From positions 1 through 57,726 of the forward strand of contig NZ_JACJRU010000048.1 in the NCBI RefSeq assembly GCF_014697425.1: a stretch of 57,726 nt of DNA. Direction: 5' to 3'. Within the stretch, counting starts at the first letter, position 1, and each line of letters starts with the position of its first letter. Under the pieces are notes generated by a model. The model had not been told where the DNA came from. It did not search any database and was given only the letters and a program-made list of their open reading frames with translations. Positions 42,862-51,327 of this stretch are shown here, one piece after another. Origin of the DNA: Nostoc sp. FACHB-110 (lineage in GTDB: Bacteria > Cyanobacteriota > Cyanobacteriia > Cyanobacteriales > Nostocaceae). Made by a program: the position numbers and the translations under genes.

Positions 42862-42867
42862 TATATG

Positions 42868-43215
42868 TTATGGTCTTCTGCCGCCGAAAGGTCGAATTGC
42901 GTTCACATTTTCCCGGAATTGTTCTACGTCTTCTGTATACCGAATTGGCAGGACGTATTCTAAGTTTTCATGGGGACGAGCAATGATGTGTGTAGATAGC
43001 ACTTGTCCGCCATTGACTCGCTTAACTGATTCCACACCTGCTGCTACAGAAGCTTGGACTTCGGAAACGTCACCCCGCACGATTACTGTCACCCGACCAC
43101 TACCGATTTTTTCGTAGCCAACTAAGGTTACACGCGCAGCTTTTACCATCGCGTCAGCAGCTTCTACTACTGCTGGAAAGCCAAGCGTTTCTACCATTCC
43201 CACTGCAATTGACAT
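42868..43215 (-). CDS. ccmK1: Carboxysome shell protein CcmK1 (BMC hexamer)
   Basis: The 115-residue single-BMC protein (MSIAVGMVETLGFPAVVEAA) has the GYEKIGSGRVTVIVRGDV core and a longer C-terminal tail than CcmK2 (NVNAIRPFGGRRP). It forms shell hexamer tiles. By order and tail length it corresponds to CcmK1. Confidence 0.95.
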   Translation of the reverse strand: MSIAVGMVETLGFPAVVEAADAMVKAARVTLVGYEKIGSGRVTVIVRGDVSEVQASVAAGVESVKRVNGGQVLSTHIIARPHENLEYVLPIRYTEDVEQFRENVNAIRPFGGRRP

Positions 43216-43303
43216 TAGTTTTAATCCCTAATTAAATTTTCTCAAACAAACAAAAGCGCAGCCCAAGCAAGCAACCCCGTCAGTCACTTTGTATTCTCAA
43301 CTG

Positions 43304-43612
43304 TTAAGTGCGAAACTGTTCTACTGCTTCTGTGTAACGAATCGGCAAAACATATTCCAAGTTTTCATGAGGACGCGCAATGATATGAGTGGAAACCACT
43401 TCACCACCATTTACTCTTCTTGCTGCTTCAATTCCAGCTGCGACTGAGGCTTGCACTTCGGAAACATCACCCCGCACAATCACGGTGACACGAGCGCTAC
43501 CAATTTTTTCATATCCTACCAAAGTTACACGGGCGGCTTTTACCATCGCATCAGCAGCTTCTACTACTGCTGGAAAGCCCTTTGTCTCAATCATTCCAAC
43601 TGCAATTGGCAT
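43304..43612 (-). CDS. ccmK2: Carboxysome shell protein CcmK2 (BMC hexamer)
   Basis: The 102-residue single-BMC protein (MPIAVGMIETKGFPAVVEAA) is almost identical to CcmK1 but ends at ...EAVEQFRT. It is first in the ccm operon and forms the main shell tile. The start codon follows an AGGAG-like site (AGGAGTTTCTGCG on the minus strand). Confidence 0.96.
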   Translation of the reverse strand: MPIAVGMIETKGFPAVVEAADAMVKAARVTLVGYEKIGSARVTVIVRGDVSEVQASVAAGIEAARRVNGGEVVSTHIIARPHENLEYVLPIRYTEAVEQFRT

Positions 43613-44270
43613 CGCAGAAACTCCTAAAAATTAAATCCAATCAGTACTGTTGTTTGAAAATTTTGACGGGGAAGCTCATCTTGAGCTAAAAGACACTTCC
43701 AAAATAAGCATAGGAAAGCTTGGCTCCCCTGGCAATATAAATTAGTATAATAGTTTATAATAAAAAAGTTTTAAAAAACTTAATGCTTTTTGATTCCCGG
43801 ATTCTGCTCGCTTTAAATCGGCTCATTCCAAGAGCAGCCGCTTATGCTTTATAATTTTTTTATTACATATACAAAACAAAGTTCATAACCAAGACTTATT
43901 TTGTCTGGTGAGGAATGAGCAAAAGCTGTATCTATTGGTGCTTCTGTCTTTCCTCAGTTTTGTTGTATGTGATCAATGATGCCAAAAAAATATATAATTT
44001 TTTTAAATATATCTTATAAAGTTATCTGCTAAAAGTAGAAATAGAAATTTCCCAACAAATATTATCTAATGGAAATAGGAGTATTGAAATATGTAACTTA
44101 ATTTTTATCCTAACTCTGTGAGAAATATCTCAGGGAAAAATACACATTTTTAGTTTAGTTAAAAAATTAATATAAAAGTCCAAACTTTGACAATTTTTTT
44201 ATTACACAAACAATGTTTAAAAAACTTACTGATAAAAATCAAGGCTGAGTCGTCAAGGGAAGCAAATTAA
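43613..44270. other. 658-bp divergent regulatory region between ccmK2 and ndhF
   Basis: The AT-rich region separates the carboxysome operon (minus) from the CO2-uptake operon (plus) and must contain both promoters. I see a small hairpin at 43674-43686 (GCTCA/TGAGC) and AT-rich TATAAT-like stretches around 43735-43770. LysR regulators of the CbbR class would be expected to bind here; I cannot confirm sites by eye. No gene is seen. Confidence 0.6.
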
Positions 44271-46127
44271 ATGAATGAATTTCTATTTTCAACAAGTTGG
44301 TGGATACCCTTATATAGCTTAATGGGTGCGATTTTCACGTTGCCCTGGGGAATGGGAATTATCAGACGTACAGGCCCCAGACCAGCAGCATATCTTAACT
44401 TGTTGACAACCCTTTTGGCTTTTGCCCATAGCTTATTTGTTTTTAAAGATATTTGGGATAGAGAACCAGAAAATTTGCTGATTCACTGGTTTCAAGCAGC
44501 AGATTTAAATTTATCCTTTGCTTTAGAAATATCGCCAGTGAGTGTTGGGGCAACAGTCTTAGTGACAGGGTTAAGTCTGTTAGCGCAAATTTATGCCTTG
44601 GGATATCTGGAAAAAGACTGGTCGTTAGCACGCTTTTTTGCCCTTGTTGGGTTTTTTGAAGCGGCTTTAAGTGGGCTAGCAATTAGTGATTCCTTATTTC
44701 TCAGCTATGCTTTGCTAGAAGTCCTCACACTTTCTACCTACTTGTTGGTGGGATTCTGGTATGCCCAACCGTTGGTGGTGACAGCAGCGCGGGATGCCTT
44801 TTTAACCAAGCGGGTTGGTGATTTGTTGCTCTTGATGGGTGTAGTCACACTTTCTACCTTAGCTGGCAGCTTAAACTTTTCGGATTTGTATGAATGGGCG
44901 CAGACAGCGAATTTAAGTCCTGTTACCTCAACTTTATTGGGGTTAGCTTTAATTGCTGGGCCTGCGGGGAAGTGCGCTCAGTTTCCTTTGCATCTGTGGT
45001 TAGATGAAGCGATGGAAGGGCCAAACCCCGCTTCTGTGATGCGGAACTCCCTGGTGGTGGCGGGTGGTGCTTATATGTTGTACAGGTTGCAACCAATCTT
45101 AGCACTATCGCCAGTGGCGTTGAATGCCTTAATCATTATGGGGACGGTGACAGCAATTGGCGCAACTTTGGTATCCATAGCCCAAATTGACATTAAACGA
45201 GCGCTATCCCACTCTACAAGTGCATACATGGGGCTAGTGTTTTTGGCGGTAGGGCTACAGCAGGGCGGTGTGGCTTTGATGTTGCTGTTAACTCATGCGA
45301 TCGCCAAGGCGTTATTATTTATGAGTTCCGGCTCAATTATCTACACTACCCACAGCCAAGATTTAACCGAAATGGGTGGTTTGTGGTCAAGGATGCCGGC
45401 TACAACTACTGCCTTTGTTGTCGGTTCAGCCGGGATGATTACCCTGTTACCACTAGGCAGCTTTTGGGCAATGTTATCTTGGGCTGATGGTTTGGTAAAA
45501 ATTAGCCCTTGGGTAATTGGTGTTTTAGTGATTGTCAATGGCTTGACGGCTTTAAACTTGACAAGGGTATTTCGATTAGTATTTTGGGGTTCTCCACAAC
45601 AAAAAACCCGACGCGCGCCAGAAGTTGGCTGGCAGATGGCATTTCCAATGGTGACATTGACAATATTGAGTTTGCTATTGCCAGTGATGCTTCAGCAATG
45701 GTATCTACTACCAAGTTGGGAAAGCATTGACTGGTATGTAGTATCAGTGCTATTGTCTTCCACCATTTTGGGAGTAGGCATCGGTTCGACAATGTACCTC
45801 CACAAAGCTTGGTCAAGATCAAGAATTTTGGCTTGGCGATTTGTACAAGACTTATTAGGTTACGACTTTTACATTGACCGCATCTACCGTTTGACAGTTG
45901 TGAGTGCAGTGGCATTGCTGTCTAAAATATCGGCTTGGAGCGATCGCTATGTAGTCGATGGTTTTGTGAACTTAGTAGGCTTTGCGACTATTTTCGGGGG
46001 TCAAGGCTTGAAATACAGCGTTTCTGGACAATCTCAAGGATATATGTTGACTATCCTTGCGGTTGTCAGCGTTCTGGGCTTCTTTATTAGCTGGTCATTA
46101 GGGCTTTTAGATAACTTGCATTTCTAA
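44271..46127 (+). CDS. ndhF: NDH-1 subunit NdhF of the CO2-uptake complex (NdhF4/F3 type)
   Basis: The 618-residue protein is a NuoL/NdhF-family proton-pumping subunit with about 15 membrane helices and motifs such as LPLHLWLDEAMEGPNPASVM and HAIAKALLFMSSGSIIY. It is shorter than respiratory NdhF1 and its neighbours are NdhD and the CO2 hydration protein, which assigns it to the NDH-1MS or MS' complex of the CCM. Adjacency to the ccm operon suggests the constitutive NdhF4-NdhD4-CupB set, as I recall for Anabaena, but F3/D3/CupA cannot be excluded. Confidence 0.92.
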   Translation: MNEFLFSTSWWIPLYSLMGAIFTLPWGMGIIRRTGPRPAAYLNLLTTLLAFAHSLFVFKDIWDREPENLLIHWFQAADLNLSFALEISPVSVGATVLVTGLSLLAQIYALGYLEKDWSLARFFALVGFFEAALSGLAISDSLFLSYALLEVLTLSTYLLVGFWYAQPLVVTAARDAFLTKRVGDLLLLMGVVTLSTLAGSLNFSDLYEWAQTANLSPVTSTLLGLALIAGPAGKCAQFPLHLWLDEAMEGPNPASVMRNSLVVAGGAYMLYRLQPILALSPVALNALIIMGTVTAIGATLVSIAQIDIKRALSHSTSAYMGLVFLAVGLQQGGVALMLLLTHAIAKALLFMSSGSIIYTTHSQDLTEMGGLWSRMPATTTAFVVGSAGMITLLPLGSFWAMLSWADGLVKISPWVIGVLVIVNGLTALNLTRVFRLVFWGSPQQKTRRAPEVGWQMAFPMVTLTILSLLLPVMLQQWYLLPSWESIDWYVVSVLLSSTILGVGIGSTMYLHKAWSRSRILAWRFVQDLLGYDFYIDRIYRLTVVSAVALLSKISAWSDRYVVDGFVNLVGFATIFGGQGLKYSVSGQSQGYMLTILAVVSVLGFFISWSLGLLDNLHF

Positions 46128-46186
46128 GAATCTTAGTGCTACGTGTCTCCTTCTCTCTTCATCTCCCCATCTCTTGTTTTGTTTGT

Positions 46187-47689
46187 ATGCTAAGTGCCTT
46201 AATCTTGCTGCCACTTTTAGGTGCGGCGTTAATCGGTTTCTGGCCTGCTGCCCTTGACAGCAAGTTAGCCCGGAAAGTAGCTTTTGGATTTGCCAGTCTC
46301 AGTTTTGTCTGGTCAGTATTTTTAGCCATCCAATTCAACCCCGGAGAAATTGCGCAACAGTTTAGTGAATTCCTCCCTTGGGTAGATGCGATCGGGCTAA
46401 GTTATAACCTGGGAGTTGATGGTTTATCTTTGCCCTTGTTGGTGTTAAATGCACTTTTAACCTGTATTGCGATTACCAGTAGCGATGGTGCTATACAACG
46501 ACCAAAATTGTATTACTCGCTAGTATTACTGTTAAATACTGGGGTAACTGGAGCTTTTCTTGCCCAGGATTTACTGCTATTTTTCTTGTTTTACGAATTA
46601 GAACTAATTCCCCTATACTTGTTAATTGCGATTTGGGGTGGTGCGAGAAGGGGTTACGCAGCAACAAAGTTTCTGATTTACACCGCCTTATCCGGCATTT
46701 TGATTTTGGCCAGCTTCTTGGGGATGGTTTGGCTGAGTGGTGGCTCTAACTTTGCCTTAGCCAACTTAAATGCCCAATCTTTACCATTAGCTACCCAACT
46801 GATTCTACTGGCGGGGATTTTAGTTGGCTTTGGTATCAAAATTCCTTTGGTTCCTTTCCATACTTGGTTGCCAGATGCCCACGTTGAAGCCTCAACACCC
46901 ATTTCTGTACTGTTAGCTGGGGTACTGTTGAAGTTAGGCACTTACGGCTTACTGCGGTTTGGGATGAATTTGCTACCAGAAGCTTGGCACTATGCGGCTC
47001 CTTGGTTAGCGACTTGGGCAGTAATTAGCGTACTTTATGGTGCGTCTTGTGCGATCGCCCAAACTGACATGAAAAAAATGGTAGCCTACAGTTCAATTGG
47101 ACATATGGGCTACGTTTTACTAGCCGCCGCCGCCGCTACACCCCTTAGCGTCTTAGGTGCAGTCATGCAAATGGTCAGCCACGGCTTAATCTCCGCCTTG
47201 TTATTTTTGTTAGTCGGCGTAGTTTACAAGAAAACAGGTAGCCGTGATTTAGACGTTCTGCAAGGACTATTAAACCCAGAAAGAGGTTTACCTGTGATTG
47301 GCAGCTTGATGGTACTGGGAGTAATGGCCAGTGCAGGTATACCAGGGATGGTTGGTTTTATTTCGGAATTTATTATTTTCCGGGGTAGTTTTCCTGTATT
47401 CCCAGTGCAAACCTTGCTGTCGATGATTGGGACAGGGTTAACAGCAGTTTACTTCTTAATCTTGATGAATCGGGCCTTTTTTGGGCGCTTATCTGCCCAA
47501 GTAGTAAATTTACCACGAGTCTATTGGAGCGATCGCTTGCCTTCAGTAGTTTTAGCTGTGTTAATTGTAATTTTTGGCATTCAACCTGCTTGGTTATCTC
47601 GCTGGACTGAACCAACAATCACCGCAATGATTAGTGTAGATAAAGTCGTGGCCACAGTATCGGTAGAAAAGGTAAGCCACAAAAATTAA
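46187..47689 (+). CDS. ndhD: NDH-1 subunit NdhD of the CO2-uptake complex (NdhD4/D3 type)
   Basis: I chose ATG 46187 (MLSALILLPLLGAALIGFWP) over GTG 46136. The 500-residue protein is NuoM-like with about 14 membrane helices, including FFLFYELELIPLYLLIAIWG and VPFHTWLPDAHVEAST and the conserved Lys/Glu proton-path residues. It is 59 bp downstream of ndhF in the same operon. A hairpin sits between it and the next gene. Confidence 0.93.
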   Translation: MLSALILLPLLGAALIGFWPAALDSKLARKVAFGFASLSFVWSVFLAIQFNPGEIAQQFSEFLPWVDAIGLSYNLGVDGLSLPLLVLNALLTCIAITSSDGAIQRPKLYYSLVLLLNTGVTGAFLAQDLLLFFLFYELELIPLYLLIAIWGGARRGYAATKFLIYTALSGILILASFLGMVWLSGGSNFALANLNAQSLPLATQLILLAGILVGFGIKIPLVPFHTWLPDAHVEASTPISVLLAGVLLKLGTYGLLRFGMNLLPEAWHYAAPWLATWAVISVLYGASCAIAQTDMKKMVAYSSIGHMGYVLLAAAAATPLSVLGAVMQMVSHGLISALLFLLVGVVYKKTGSRDLDVLQGLLNPERGLPVIGSLMVLGVMASAGIPGMVGFISEFIIFRGSFPVFPVQTLLSMIGTGLTAVYFLILMNRAFFGRLSAQVVNLPRVYWSDRLPSVVLAVLIVIFGIQPAWLSRWTEPTITAMISVDKVVATVSVEKVSHKN

Positions 47690-47707
47690 AGTCAAACGGA
47701 AAAATTA

Positions 47708-47741
47708 AAAGGTAAAAATCTGGTTATTTTTGCCTTTTTAC
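47708..47741 (+). terminator. Terminator-like hairpin between ndhD and chpX
   Basis: AAAAGGTAAAAAT / ATTTTTGCCTTTT with a 6-nt loop and a following T-rich stretch lies 19 nt after ndhD. It may attenuate the operon before chpX. Confidence 0.55.
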
Positions 47742-47784
47742 TTTTTCCTTTTGATTTCCTCATTCCCAACTTGGAGAACTTGCA

Positions 47785-48915
47785 ATGGTAACAATGAAAA
47801 ATCAGCCAGCTAAACATCCTTTAACTGAGTATGTGGAAAGGTTGCGAACAGGCGGCGCATTACTTCCTAATAGTCCGGAAAATGTTTTAGAAGTAGTCGG
47901 CATTCTCAAAAGTTATGGTGTTGTTTTAGATGCCTACTCCAACAATCTTATCTACATTGCTGACCATCAATTTTTAGTATTTTTTCCCTTTTTTAAATAC
48001 TTTAATGGGGATTTTTCCTATAAAAAATTATTCCGTCATTGGTGGCATGACCGCATCAATTATGAATATGCAGAATATTGCATGAAATCAATGATGTGGC
48101 ACGGTGGCGGTGGACTAGATGCCTATTTAGATACCAAAGAATTTCAAGAAAGAGCAAAAGCAGTTATCACCGCTAAATTTAAAAATAATCCTTTTATTTT
48201 GGGCATTAATCAACTGTTTCCTGATTTTTTAATTGAACAGTTGCGTGTCTCGGCTTACTACAGTGGTTTAGGCCAATTCTGGCGAGTCATGGCTGATATA
48301 TTTTTGAGCTTATCAGACCGCTATGATCAAGGCGAAATTACATCAATTGCTGATGTTGTAGACCATATTAAAGCTGGATTAGTCGCCGATGCTATGAAGC
48401 CAGTTACATACTCTGTCAAAATTGGCGATAAAGTCTACGATTTGCTGCCTAAAAAAGCTGGGTTAACATTTTTAGCAGATACAGCCGTGCCTTATGTCGA
48501 GGCAGTTTTCTTTAGAGGCACTCCCTTTGCTGGTACAGTTTCATACAACGCTCAAGCTTATCAAATTCCCCCAGACCAATCTCGATTCCAGTATGGTGCT
48601 TTGTATGCCGATCCTTTGCCTATTGGTGGTGCTGGTATTCCTCCTACCTTGTTGATGCAGGATATGCGCCATTACTTACCAGAATATTTGCACGCTCTTT
48701 ATCGCCACAGTCTTCGCGGTGAAGATGACTTGCGGGTGCAAATTTGTATCACTTTCCAAAAGTCAATGTTTTGTGTGACAACAGCCACAATTTTAGGACT
48801 GATGCCTTATCCTGCAGATACTCAAGATCCATCTGAACAAAATTCCAACCGAGTTTATTTAGAAAAGTGGATGGATAGGTTTACAACTTCACGCTTAAGT
48901 GATGTGAATAGTTAA
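47785..48915 (+). CDS. chpX: CO2 hydration protein (ChpX/CupB or ChpY/CupA)
   Basis: The 376-residue soluble protein is the CO2 hydration subunit of NDH-1MS complexes. Its characteristic segments are HPLTEYVERLRTGGALLPNS, FRHWWHDRINYEYAEYCMKS and MMWHGGGGLDAYLDTKEFQE. It converts CO2 to HCO3- on the cytosolic face of the thylakoid, driven by electron transport, with a zinc site involving His/Cys. Operon order ndhF-ndhD-chp is as expected. CupB versus CupA is not decided; the symbol is provisional. Confidence 0.9.
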   Translation: MVTMKNQPAKHPLTEYVERLRTGGALLPNSPENVLEVVGILKSYGVVLDAYSNNLIYIADHQFLVFFPFFKYFNGDFSYKKLFRHWWHDRINYEYAEYCMKSMMWHGGGGLDAYLDTKEFQERAKAVITAKFKNNPFILGINQLFPDFLIEQLRVSAYYSGLGQFWRVMADIFLSLSDRYDQGEITSIADVVDHIKAGLVADAMKPVTYSVKIGDKVYDLLPKKAGLTFLADTAVPYVEAVFFRGTPFAGTVSYNAQAYQIPPDQSRFQYGALYADPLPIGGAGIPPTLLMQDMRHYLPEYLHALYRHSLRGEDDLRVQICITFQKSMFCVTTATILGLMPYPADTQDPSEQNSNRVYLEKWMDRFTTSRLSDVNS

Positions 48916-48940
48916 AAGTTAAAGTGCTAATGGAAATCAT

Positions 48941-48964
48941 TTCACACTTCACACTTCACACTTG
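48941..48964. repeat. Short tandem repeat (CACTTCA heptamers)
   Basis: Three heptamer copies lie between the convergent chpX and sbtB genes. Confidence 0.65.
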
Positions 48965-48969
48965 AGATT

Positions 48970-49278
48970 TCATCCCACACATCTAGTAGTTTCAATTTCC
49001 ATTGCATCAGAAATGAAACAAGCTCCACCAAACCTACTGAGAGTTTGCCGAACATTTGATTCTACTAAAGGCAATTTGTCAGGTGAAAAAAAGGCAATGA
49101 TATAAACGTTGTCTAGCATTGTCATGGCTAAATCGTTGGTAACTTTGCCTCTTGTACCTTTGCCTGCGACATCTTTAACAACTGAGTGTCCAAGTACACC
49201 TGCCTTTTCTAAGGACTCTAAAATCTTACCGAGTTCAACATAATTGGCAAATATTTCTATACGTTTGACTGGCTGCAT
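48970..49278 (-). CDS. sbtB: PII-like regulator SbtB
   Basis: The 102-residue protein is a trimeric PII-fold signalling protein (MQPVKRIEIFANYVELGKIL, KGTRGKVTNDLAMTMLDNVY, IIAFFSPDKLP). SbtB binds adenine nucleotides including cAMP and AMP and inhibits SbtA. It follows sbtA with a 4-bp gap. It ends ...ETTRCVG, so the longer C-terminal loop with a second Cys known from Synechocystis SbtB appears to be missing. Confidence 0.93.
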   Translation of the reverse strand: MQPVKRIEIFANYVELGKILESLEKAGVLGHSVVKDVAGKGTRGKVTNDLAMTMLDNVYIIAFFSPDKLPLVESNVRQTLSRFGGACFISDAMEIETTRCVG

Positions 49279-49282
49279 TATC

Positions 49283-50254
49283 TTATCTCCAAAGAATATT
49301 AATGCCGTATAAGTAGAGGGGTATACCTACAATGATATTAAAAGGAAAGGTTACAGCCAGAGCAGCAGAAACATATAAACTAGGATTAGCTTCGGGGACA
49401 GTTAGGCGCATAGCTGCTGGTACGGCAATATAAGAGGCACTGGCACACAAAACGGAGAATAATAAAGTATCTCCTGGGGACATCCCGATCGCCTTGGCTA
49501 TTAATAAAGCTATCCCAGCATTTAAAATTGGAATTAAAATCGCAAATAAAATTAGGAATATCCCTGTTGTTTGCAAATCTTTGATTCTTCTAGCTGCCAA
49601 CAAGCCCATATCCAATAAGAAGAATGTCAACACCCCATAAAACATATCTTGGGTAAAAGGCTTTAGGGTCTGCCAACCGTGTTCTCCAGTCAAAAGACCC
49701 ATTAACAGGCTACCAACTAGCAAAAACACAGAGCTATTCAAAAAAGCTTCTTGTAATACCTCTTTCCAAACAAATTCTTGCTCGTTTTTATTGGCACTAA
49801 ATACATTGACTAATATTAAACCAACCACAATAGCTGGTGATTCCATCAGGGCCAGGGCTGCAACCATAAACCCATCAAAAGCCATACCTAGTTGAGTTAA
49901 GAAGGAACTAGCCGTGATAAAGGTGACGGCACTAATGGAACCATAGGTAGCAGCTATAGCGGCTGAATTATAAGTATCAAGTTTGAGCCGCAAAATAAAA
50001 AAGGTATAAAGAGGAACAACACAGGCCATAATCATGGCTGCCAAAAGAGTCAAAATAACTTGTTGATTAATGCCACTTTTGACAAGTTCTACCCCACCTT
50101 TAAACCCAATGGCAAAAAGTAAATATAAAGACAAGAGTTTCGGGATAGGTGCAGGAATTTCTAAATCAGTCTTGAGTAAAACTGCCAGCACCCCCAGGAA
50201 AAAAGCTAAAACTGGTGGATTCAAGATGTTCGACACTATCAAGCTGACATCCAT
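49283..50254 (-). CDS. sbtA: Sodium-dependent bicarbonate transporter SbtA
   Basis: I chose ATG 50254: GGAGG lies 10 nt upstream, while the ATG at 50263 is only 1 nt from it. The 323-residue protein has about 10 membrane helices with VSNILNPPVLAFFLGVLAVL at the start, GFKGGVELVKSG, and LTQLGMAFDGFMVAALALME-type motifs of SbtA (DUF897). It imports HCO3- with Na+ at the plasma membrane. The cytosolic loop after ALMESPAIVVGLI carries charged residues where SbtB docks. Confidence 0.95.
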   Translation of the reverse strand: MDVSLIVSNILNPPVLAFFLGVLAVLLKTDLEIPAPIPKLLSLYLLFAIGFKGGVELVKSGINQQVILTLLAAMIMACVVPLYTFFILRLKLDTYNSAAIAATYGSISAVTFITASSFLTQLGMAFDGFMVAALALMESPAIVVGLILVNVFSANKNEQEFVWKEVLQEAFLNSSVFLLVGSLLMGLLTGEHGWQTLKPFTQDMFYGVLTFFLLDMGLLAARRIKDLQTTGIFLILFAILIPILNAGIALLIAKAIGMSPGDTLLFSVLCASASYIAVPAAMRLTVPEANPSLYVSAALAVTFPFNIIVGIPLYLYGINILWR

Positions 50255-50327
50255 TGCCACCATTCCTCCGCGTGACTAAAACTTAACTCATCAATCAGTT
50301 TAGAGTAATATCGTACACATTAATTAA

Positions 50328-50645
50328 TTAACGGCGATCGCGCTTCAATTGCCACAAGGCTTTATCTACACACCAATCAAAATTGCGCCCAGGGTTACGC
50401 TTCATTTCATAATCAACTAGTCGATTGGCTGTAGCAACATCACCATGAACCAACCTCAGCAATTCTCGCCATTGTTGAGAATTAGTTTTTCTACCTCTAG
50501 GGGGAAGCGTGATTGGAAAAGTTCGGATATGCTTTGTTCTGTGTTTTTGCGTGGAAGATTGTTGAGAATTTTGTACAACTAAGTAGGCTAACCGCAGAAT
50601 GAACAACATCAGCATGAGCCATAAAAATAAAATCACAAATTCCAT
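50328..50645 (-). CDS. Small conserved membrane-anchored protein
   Basis: This 105-residue protein has one N-terminal membrane helix (FVILFLWLMLMLFILRLAYL), then a basic cytosolic part with RLVHGDVATANRLVDYEMKR and NFDWCVDKALWQLKRDRR. The soluble domain resembles small cyanobacterial proteins of unknown function. It is monocistronic. Confidence 0.75.
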   Translation of the reverse strand: MEFVILFLWLMLMLFILRLAYLVVQNSQQSSTQKHRTKHIRTFPITLPPRGRKTNSQQWRELLRLVHGDVATANRLVDYEMKRNPGRNFDWCVDKALWQLKRDRR

Positions 50646-50778
50646 CAGGATTAAAAGGTAAATGCTTTATTCCACGATGCAAGAATTAAGTTTATAACAG
50701 CATCGGAAAATACCCGCATTTGTTTTTGAAGCTTTCTTTGTCAATGGGGTTGCCAAAAAATAAATTATTTATCTTATA

Positions 50779-50827
50779 GGGTGAGTATCCTGCTTACCTT
50801 TGAGACGGTACGGGTAAGGATACCCAC
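50779..50827. other. Imperfect stem-loop in a 322-bp intergenic region
   Basis: The arms GTATCC(T)-TTACC and GGGTAAGGATACC can pair with interruptions. It is the only structured element in 50646-50931; the rest shows nothing recognisable. Confidence 0.4.
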
Positions 50828-50931
50828 AAGAAAATTGAGGATATTCTGAGGGTAGAAGTATCCAATTTCAAGCGCGATCGCACTTGGCTTGCCCTAGTTT
50901 ATACACTTTTTGGGAACATACATAATATAAT

Positions 50932-50967
50932 GCAAGCAATTACTTACATTTGTAAGTAAGCACTTGC
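50932..50967 (+). promoter_or_regulatory. TetR-type palindromic operator
   Basis: TTACTTACA-TT-TGTAAGTAA is a perfect core palindrome, extended by outer GCAAG/CTTGC (14 of 17 positions matching per arm). It ends immediately before the ATG of the truncated TetR gene, as for autoregulated AcrR/TetR systems. Confidence 0.75.
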
Positions 50968-51117
50968 ATGATAATTATGAGTAACTTAATTTCAAAACCA
51001 ATGCTGGCTCGTGCAAGGTTGCTAAATGTGGCAAAAGAGGTATTTGTCAATGAATCAGGACTTATATACAAAAATTTGTGGTTGGGACTGGGTGTAAGGC
51101 TGAACTTGAACGCCTGA
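50968..51117 (+). pseudogene. TetR-family regulator, truncated after ~31 codons
   Basis: I translated this by hand. The start encodes MIIMSNLISKPMLARARLLN followed by VAKEVFVNESG, which is the beginning of a TetR DNA-binding domain (helix 1, usual TRxRLLxAAxELFxExG). From 51057 the sequence runs into a small inverted-repeat element and stops at a TGA (51115-51117). No continuation of a TetR protein is seen beyond the element. It would have been the local repressor of the RND genes. Confidence 0.7.
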
Positions 51118-51165
51118 AACCTTTTTTCGCTAAACCTTGATTTGTCGTTTTCATACTTAAGTCCT
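51057..51165. mobile_element. 109-bp MITE-like element inside the TetR gene
   Basis: The ends AGGACTTATATAC and GTATACTTAAGTCCT-like CATACTTAAGTCCT are imperfect inverted repeats with the same AGGACTTA start as the 91-bp elements, but the interior differs. It breaks the TetR reading frame. Confidence 0.6.
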
Positions 51166-51263
51166 ATGAAATACTGCATTTTGGAGATACTCAAGATGCA
51201 GTTTAATTGCCTTAATACTTGCGTAGATTTATGAGCGTTTGCTCAAGCAAACCAAAAACTATA

Positions 51264-51299
51264 AAAAAGGCTAGAAATTACTCAACCCTCAGCCTTTTT
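51264..51299 (+). terminator. Intrinsic terminator upstream of the efflux genes
   Basis: AAAAAGGCT / AGCCTTTTT with an 18-nt loop lies 28 bp before the next start codon. It would end transcription of the former TetR gene. Confidence 0.65.
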
Positions 51300-51327
51300 C
51301 CCAGTCTGAATAAATGAGAAAACTAAA

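Noticed and set aside
50646..50931. Possible riboswitch or leader RNA around the 50779-50827 stem-loop
   Set aside because: The stem is interrupted, and the layout to either neighbouring gene does not match any known riboswitch I can recall.
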